The notes under the pieces were generated by a model. That model saw only the letters and a list, made by a program, of their open reading frames with translations, did no database searches and was not told the origin of the DNA. Made by a program: the position numbers and the translations under genes. 30,115 nt of DNA from Tritrichomonas musculus (taxonomy: Eukaryota > Parabasalia > Tritrichomonadida > Tritrichomonadidae): positions 1 through 30,115 of the forward strand of contig JAPFFF010000227.1 of the NCBI GenBank assembly GCA_039105265.1, given 5' to 3'. Each line of letters opens with the position of its first letter. The first letter of the stretch is position 1. Of this stretch, positions 26,075 through 30,115 are shown piece by piece.

Positions 26075-28441
26075 TTAATAAGTCACACCAATTTTTTTCA
26101 ATAACTTTTTGAAAGACACTGGTTTGAAGCCGACTCCCATTCCAGCGTAAAACTTAGACGAGAACTCGACCCACATGAGACGGATTGCGTGAAGCAGTGC
26201 AGAGAAAGCTTCCATTGCCAGCAAGATAGCCGCTGTCATTGCCGCGAAGGCGGCCCATCCGATGAACACCAAGAAAGCGTTATGCGTATTGACTGTCAAA
26301 ATGAAGAGCTCGTCGTACACGACGTGCGACAGCTGGGAGTGCGCGAGCGAAAGAGCCCAGAGACGGAGGTAGGAGGCTGTATGCGAGAGTGCTCCGAGGC
26401 AGAACTCGATAACTTCGATCAAGTTCATAACGAACGACTCCACGAAGTTTCCGGTCTTAAAATCGGGGTCACCCTTATGTCGGATACAGGTGAAAATTGG
26501 CCTTAAAATCAAAAGCAAAATGATCGAACAAATAAACAAAATTAAAATGACGGTTTGAACGCCCCATTGGCCTTTATAAAGGTGTAATGTTGGGTCTTTG
26601 CTGCCCGCATTTATAATGATTGCGATGATTGTCTGTATCAAGTTGACTCCGTCTTTTTGTTGCTCAGAAGGATAGAACGAATTCCCCTCAAATTTCGTGC
26701 ACCACTTGACAATGATCAAGATGACAATGTAGCCGAAGAAGGGTATCAAGTAAAGCATCTGCGGAAGCCACCAAATCAGTATATCAAGGTAGTTCTTCCT
26801 GAAGATGTGATTGACGAGCTGTAAGAACATGCCGAAGATCATTTGACTCATGCCCAAAACAACCGCCAATTTCATCTTGTAGCTGTTCATGAAGATCAAC
26901 TCGTTGTCCTTGAAGTACCACGTGTAGTCGATGCCAAATGGGTAGATTTTGTTGTCACTTTTTTGCTTCCATTTTTGAAGAGTAGGTGTCGATCGGTTCA
27001 CATCCAGCTCCCAATTGGAATCAAACGTCGAGAAGGGAAGACCGAAGCATTCATTGTAGATGAATCCACAGTAAAAGGCGCAAATCGCACAGAAGAAAAG
27101 AAGCCATTTGAAGCCGAAAACTGAACCGCCGATGTCGCCCAAATTCCAGCGTTTTTTCTTGCGGATGGGATCAAGAATTAGAAGGGCAATTGCGGCCAAA
27201 ATGTAGAAGATGGAATGGCCAATGTCGCCAAACATGACGCCAAATAAAAACGGGTACATGCAGTAAAAGGCCCCGCCATTTAGTTCATCATAGTTTGGAA
27301 TGCCGTAGGCATTGTTGAGAATTTGAAATGAGCGTGTAAAATCGTTCTTCTCAATGAAGGTGGGAACAACAATGCCGGGGTGCTCTTCAGGTGAGGTGAT
27401 GTCAACTTGAATTGGGACAGGGGTGCCACTTTCAACAGCAGCATTTTGGAGGTCTGGAATTAGGTCATTCGTAAACCGACGTGGTGTCCATGCTTGGTAA
27501 ACTACTGAGCCGTCAACTAATTGAAAATCGCCGTAATCTACAACTTGCCATATTTGTTTTTCTCTGGCAATGAAAATACGCCAATGCCAGTAGGAATGGC
27601 TTAATTCATCCAAGAATTGAAGATTTGAAACAGCTGTTTGCTTTAAAATATCGTCCGTTTGAGAGATATTATTCTGTATTTCTTGGGTTTGTTGGTAGAG
27701 ATTTTGGTTGTCTGATTGGAAGTTGTAGATATAAGGACAATATGATTCGCATATTTTTTGAACTTTCTGTTGAAGACTTGGAGAACTGACGAAAATTGCA
27801 TATGGAATCATGTCATCAGAAGTTTCGCCAATATGAAAGATGGCATTACGTCGAGATACTCTGTATACAGTTCTGGAAAGTTTTTGAACTTTGGTGGTTG
27901 GACATAAGCCAGAAACTGAGAGTAATATATTGGAATTTTCATTGATCATCGAAAGTTCAAGGCTATCTACGTCGGGCCCCACATTTTCGTTGTTAATGGT
28001 TTGTTGTTGATTAACAAGAGGACTGAAATACTGTAAGCAACGTAATTTATATAAGTTTTCGCGTTTTTGTTTTTGAAGATCGGTATAAACTTGAAGTTTT
28101 TCTTTGAGTTCATGATCTACTTGATGTAATCTTTCGGCAATTTGAGCAAGGTTTAATTCGTTAATCATCATAGATATTTCAGATTCTTGTGGAGGAGGAG
28201 GAAGCTTTTGGTATTTTTTTAAGTTAAGTTCGATAAAATTTAAGCATCGCGTAGCGTCTTCGCACATTACATAGGTATCTAAATGTCTTCGTGGACTTTG
28301 TGTATTTGATTCATTTGAATCTAACACTTGCATTGTCCCTCTTTCTGCAATTTTTTTAATAATATTATATGATGATTGAACTGGTGCGATGATCTCAACA
28401 TACGCCATTCGTTCAGGAAAGAAATGCGCTTGCCGATCCAT
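26075..28441 (-). CDS. V-type proton ATPase subunit a (V0 sector)
   Basis: This 788-residue protein has the usual family length. It is the membrane stator subunit that forms the proton half-channels against the c-ring and acidifies endomembrane compartments. Residues 1-385 are the cytosolic arm (start QAHFFPERMAYVEIIAP; coiled coil at about 95-135 and 240-270). The membrane domain begins with PFLFGVMFGDIGH near 397-409 and has about eight helices. Key residues are all present: the essential Arg693 in ASYLRLWALSLAH, His701, Glu744 and Arg754 in LMEAFSALLHAIRLMWVEF-type sequence, matching yeast Vph1 positions Arg735, His743, Glu789 and Arg799. The 3' half is clearly more GC-rich than the surroundings, as expected of a conserved, well-expressed host gene. 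The stop reads TAAATAAA. Orthologues are VPH1 and ATP6V0A. Confidence 0.98.
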   Translation of the reverse strand: MDRQAHFFPERMAYVEIIAPVQSSYNIIKKIAERGTMQVLDSNESNTQSPRRHLDTYVMCEDATRCLNFIELNLKKYQKLPPPPQESEISMMINELNLAQIAERLHQVDHELKEKLQVYTDLQKQKRENLYKLRCLQYFSPLVNQQQTINNENVGPDVDSLELSMINENSNILLSVSGLCPTTKVQKLSRTVYRVSRRNAIFHIGETSDDMIPYAIFVSSPSLQQKVQKICESYCPYIYNFQSDNQNLYQQTQEIQNNISQTDDILKQTAVSNLQFLDELSHSYWHWRIFIAREKQIWQVVDYGDFQLVDGSVVYQAWTPRRFTNDLIPDLQNAAVESGTPVPIQVDITSPEEHPGIVVPTFIEKNDFTRSFQILNNAYGIPNYDELNGGAFYCMYPFLFGVMFGDIGHSIFYILAAIALLILDPIRKKKRWNLGDIGGSVFGFKWLLFFCAICAFYCGFIYNECFGLPFSTFDSNWELDVNRSTPTLQKWKQKSDNKIYPFGIDYTWYFKDNELIFMNSYKMKLAVVLGMSQMIFGMFLQLVNHIFRKNYLDILIWWLPQMLYLIPFFGYIVILIIVKWCTKFEGNSFYPSEQQKDGVNLIQTIIAIIINAGSKDPTLHLYKGQWGVQTVILILFICSIILLLILRPIFTCIRHKGDPDFKTGNFVESFVMNLIEVIEFCLGALSHTASYLRLWALSLAHSQLSHVVYDELFILTVNTHNAFLVFIGWAAFAAMTAAILLAMEAFSALLHAIRLMWVEFSSKFYAGMGVGFKPVSFKKLLKKIGVTY

Positions 28442-29515
28442 TGCAAGATATTAAAATTGTTCGTGCAGAGGTTAACAAAAATTTTAATAATTTTGTTAAC
28501 CACTTTTGAATAGAGTTTTATTACGATTACAACAATATTAAAAGCAAATGTTTTTGAAATATTCTAAACTAAAAAAAATAAAATTAATGTGTTTAAATAA
28601 TTAAAAATTAGAATTAATTTATTAAAAAAATTGTAAATTCTGAGATATAAATGTTTTTCAATCTTTTTAGAGATTTAGAGATATTTACTCATTATTTATA
28701 ATATTCTTAATTAATATTTGGATTTTTATTATTGATATATGATTTATATCAAATGTTTGACAAAAAAAATAATTATTTTATTTATTGCTTGTGATATAAT
28801 TAAAATAATTATATATAAAATATATTATCAAATATTTTAAAACATTAAATTTATAGATATTATTTTTAAATATTGATTTTTCAATTGTATAATTGGATTA
28901 TTAAATTGTACTAAATCAAAACTCGTTATTATCAAATTTAGAAATAAATAGCGATCGTATCATTCAATTTTGAATAAAATCTAAGAAAAGTGTTTGAATA
29001 TTTTATTGAAAAATAACAGTATTTGAATAGAATAATTGAAATAGATATAAATATTTTAGCAAAAAGATCTTTCAAAATATTTTGTTTTTTAATTTATTTT
29101 TTAATTTATTGAATTATATTATAGAATTATTCGTTAGTTTCCTTGAATATTTTTATTTATTTAAATTAAAACGATATGTAATAGAGAAAAAAAAATTGAT
29201 TTGAATTCCGAATAGTGAGATAAACTTGTGAAAAAGTTAAAAATTTTTGTCAATAACTTTTAGCATATCTCGTTCTAAATTAGATATTATCAAGATATAG
29301 ACATATTGATACATGTATCTAATGTCATTTTCTAAAAAATATATTTAGAAGATGAATAAAAATATATTCGATCATTTAAGCTGAACATATGTTAAAATTC
29401 AAGAATACTAGTAGTCTTTAATTTGGTTGGTCATAAAAAAAAATTAGGAAAAAATAAAGTATAATATAAATTTCGAATAAATTCTAAAAATTTACTTATA
29501 TCTCATAAATTGGTA
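28442..29515. other. AT-rich spacer
   Basis: This 1.07 kb stretch holds the upstream region of the V-ATPase gene and the downstream region of the minus-strand gene at the right edge. I see no gene, RNA or long repeat. No clear TCA-type initiator lies within 20 bases of the V-ATPase ATG. Confidence 0.5.
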
Positions 29516-30115
29516 TCAAAGATTATTGATCTGATCTGTCTGTCCGGCTCTAAAACGATACTTTTTCCTCTTGTTACTCTTTAATTTGATATGTAATAAT
29601 GTAGGATCCAAAAAGAAGTGTGGTTTATTCTCAAGAAAGAACATTACATCTTTGGAATACTTATGTAGTTTCATGAAGACTTTTATTTTTGATCTTTTTT
29701 CGCTTCTTGTTAGTGGACCTAAATTCATTATGCGTTGAATTTGATTATAAAAAACGCTTAGTGTGTCTTTTGTAATAACATGGTTTTTATCTCCATTTAT
29801 TTTGAAGTTAAGGTACTTTATGAATTGTTCTAAAGATAGATCTTGATCGTAAATAGGAGTATTCCCAGGTTTGAAGCTAATATCAGAATATAAAGAATAT
29901 TTTTTACTTCTTTTGGTTTTGTTTTCTTGGTCCTTTTTAATGTCAGGTGGCTCTACTGTAACTTTTTCGGGTGGTGCTTGTAAAATATTAGGTCTGTTTA
30001 AGAGATTTATTATCGAATAAGGGTTAGATTTATCACTTTCAATTGATTCAAAGTAATGTTTTTCAACAACGTAGCAAGAGTTGAGGCAGTCGAGCTGATC
30101 CTCTTCTGTTTCGTT
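29516..30115 (-). CDS. Unrecognised protein, C-terminal 199 residues
   Basis: The frame is open from the right edge to a TAA at 29516-29518. An ATG at 29728 lies inside it but is not the start, since coding-like sequence continues upstream to the edge. The visible part begins acidic with two Cys (QLDCLNSCYVVEKHYFE). It has a basic linker (KTKRSKKYS), a middle part with SLYSDISFKPGNTPIYDQD, a helical part around LEQFIKYLNFKI and FYNQIQRIMN, and a strongly basic end (KLKSNKRKKYRFRAGQ). There is no membrane segment. The basic tail would suit a nuclear or nucleic-acid-binding protein, but I recognise no family. Confidence 0.7.
   Translation of the reverse strand, partial: NETEEDQLDCLNSCYVVEKHYFESIESDKSNPYSIINLLNRPNILQAPPEKVTVEPPDIKKDQENKTKRSKKYSLYSDISFKPGNTPIYDQDLSLEQFIKYLNFKINGDKNHVITKDTLSVFYNQIQRIMNLGPLTRSEKRSKIKVFMKLHKYSKDVMFFLENKPHFFLDPTLLHIKLKSNKRKKYRFRAGQTDQINNL

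Noticed and set aside
26189-27124. Plus-strand frames of 105 and 93 codons
   Set aside because: Antisense to the V-ATPase a subunit; open only because that gene is relatively GC-rich.

Overview
The window looks like nuclear DNA of a parabasalid (trichomonad) protist. The signs are a Maverick/Polinton element, a mariner transposon, long ankyrin proteins with 'IDVN' repeat ends, BspA-like leucine-rich-repeat proteins, intron-less genes, very AT-rich spacers, and stop codons that often run into UAAA, the tetranucleotide trichomonads use for polyadenylation. The ankyrin style suggests a Tritrichomonas-like species, but that is inference.

Layout. 1-6397: right end of a Maverick, all genes on the minus strand (jelly-roll capsid candidates, packaging ATPase, integrase and small virion-like proteins). 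It ends inside a host ankyrin gene, whose 3' part continues to 7953. 8061-9692: complete mariner element with an open transposase, inserted in the last codons of a second, convergent and decayed ankyrin gene (9693-9974). 10605-12854: a large host gene joining an ankyrin-type N-terminus, BspA LRRs and three tandem ubiquitin-like domains. 12946-14579: two BspA-like genes from a segmental duplication, one cut short. 14714-16844: a 2.1 kb non-coding element with short inverted ends and an 8-bp target duplication, sitting in a 38-bp tandem array that belongs to the duplicated BspA upstream region. 17190-18106: two nested inverted repeats, one with TTAA at its outer edges. 18365-19129: a small two-helix membrane protein. 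19156-19234: tRNA-Leu(CAG). 20023-25803: a 5.8 kb element with 171-bp inverted ends, almost identical to each other, and a 9-bp target duplication (Mutator-like by these features), with no intact gene. 26075-28441: the V-ATPase a subunit, the one clear housekeeping protein gene. 29516-30115: C-terminal part of an unrecognised gene that runs off the window.

The theme is stacked insertion. At least four mobile-element classes have landed in 26 kb, two of them in ankyrin genes and one in a tandem repeat, while the V-ATPase gene and the tRNA are untouched. No operon-like host unit is visible. The only tightly packed co-directional genes are those of the Maverick. The strongest candidates for something undescribed are the ankyrin/LRR/triple-ubiquitin-like fusion and the two large non-autonomous elements whose insertions can be read base by base.
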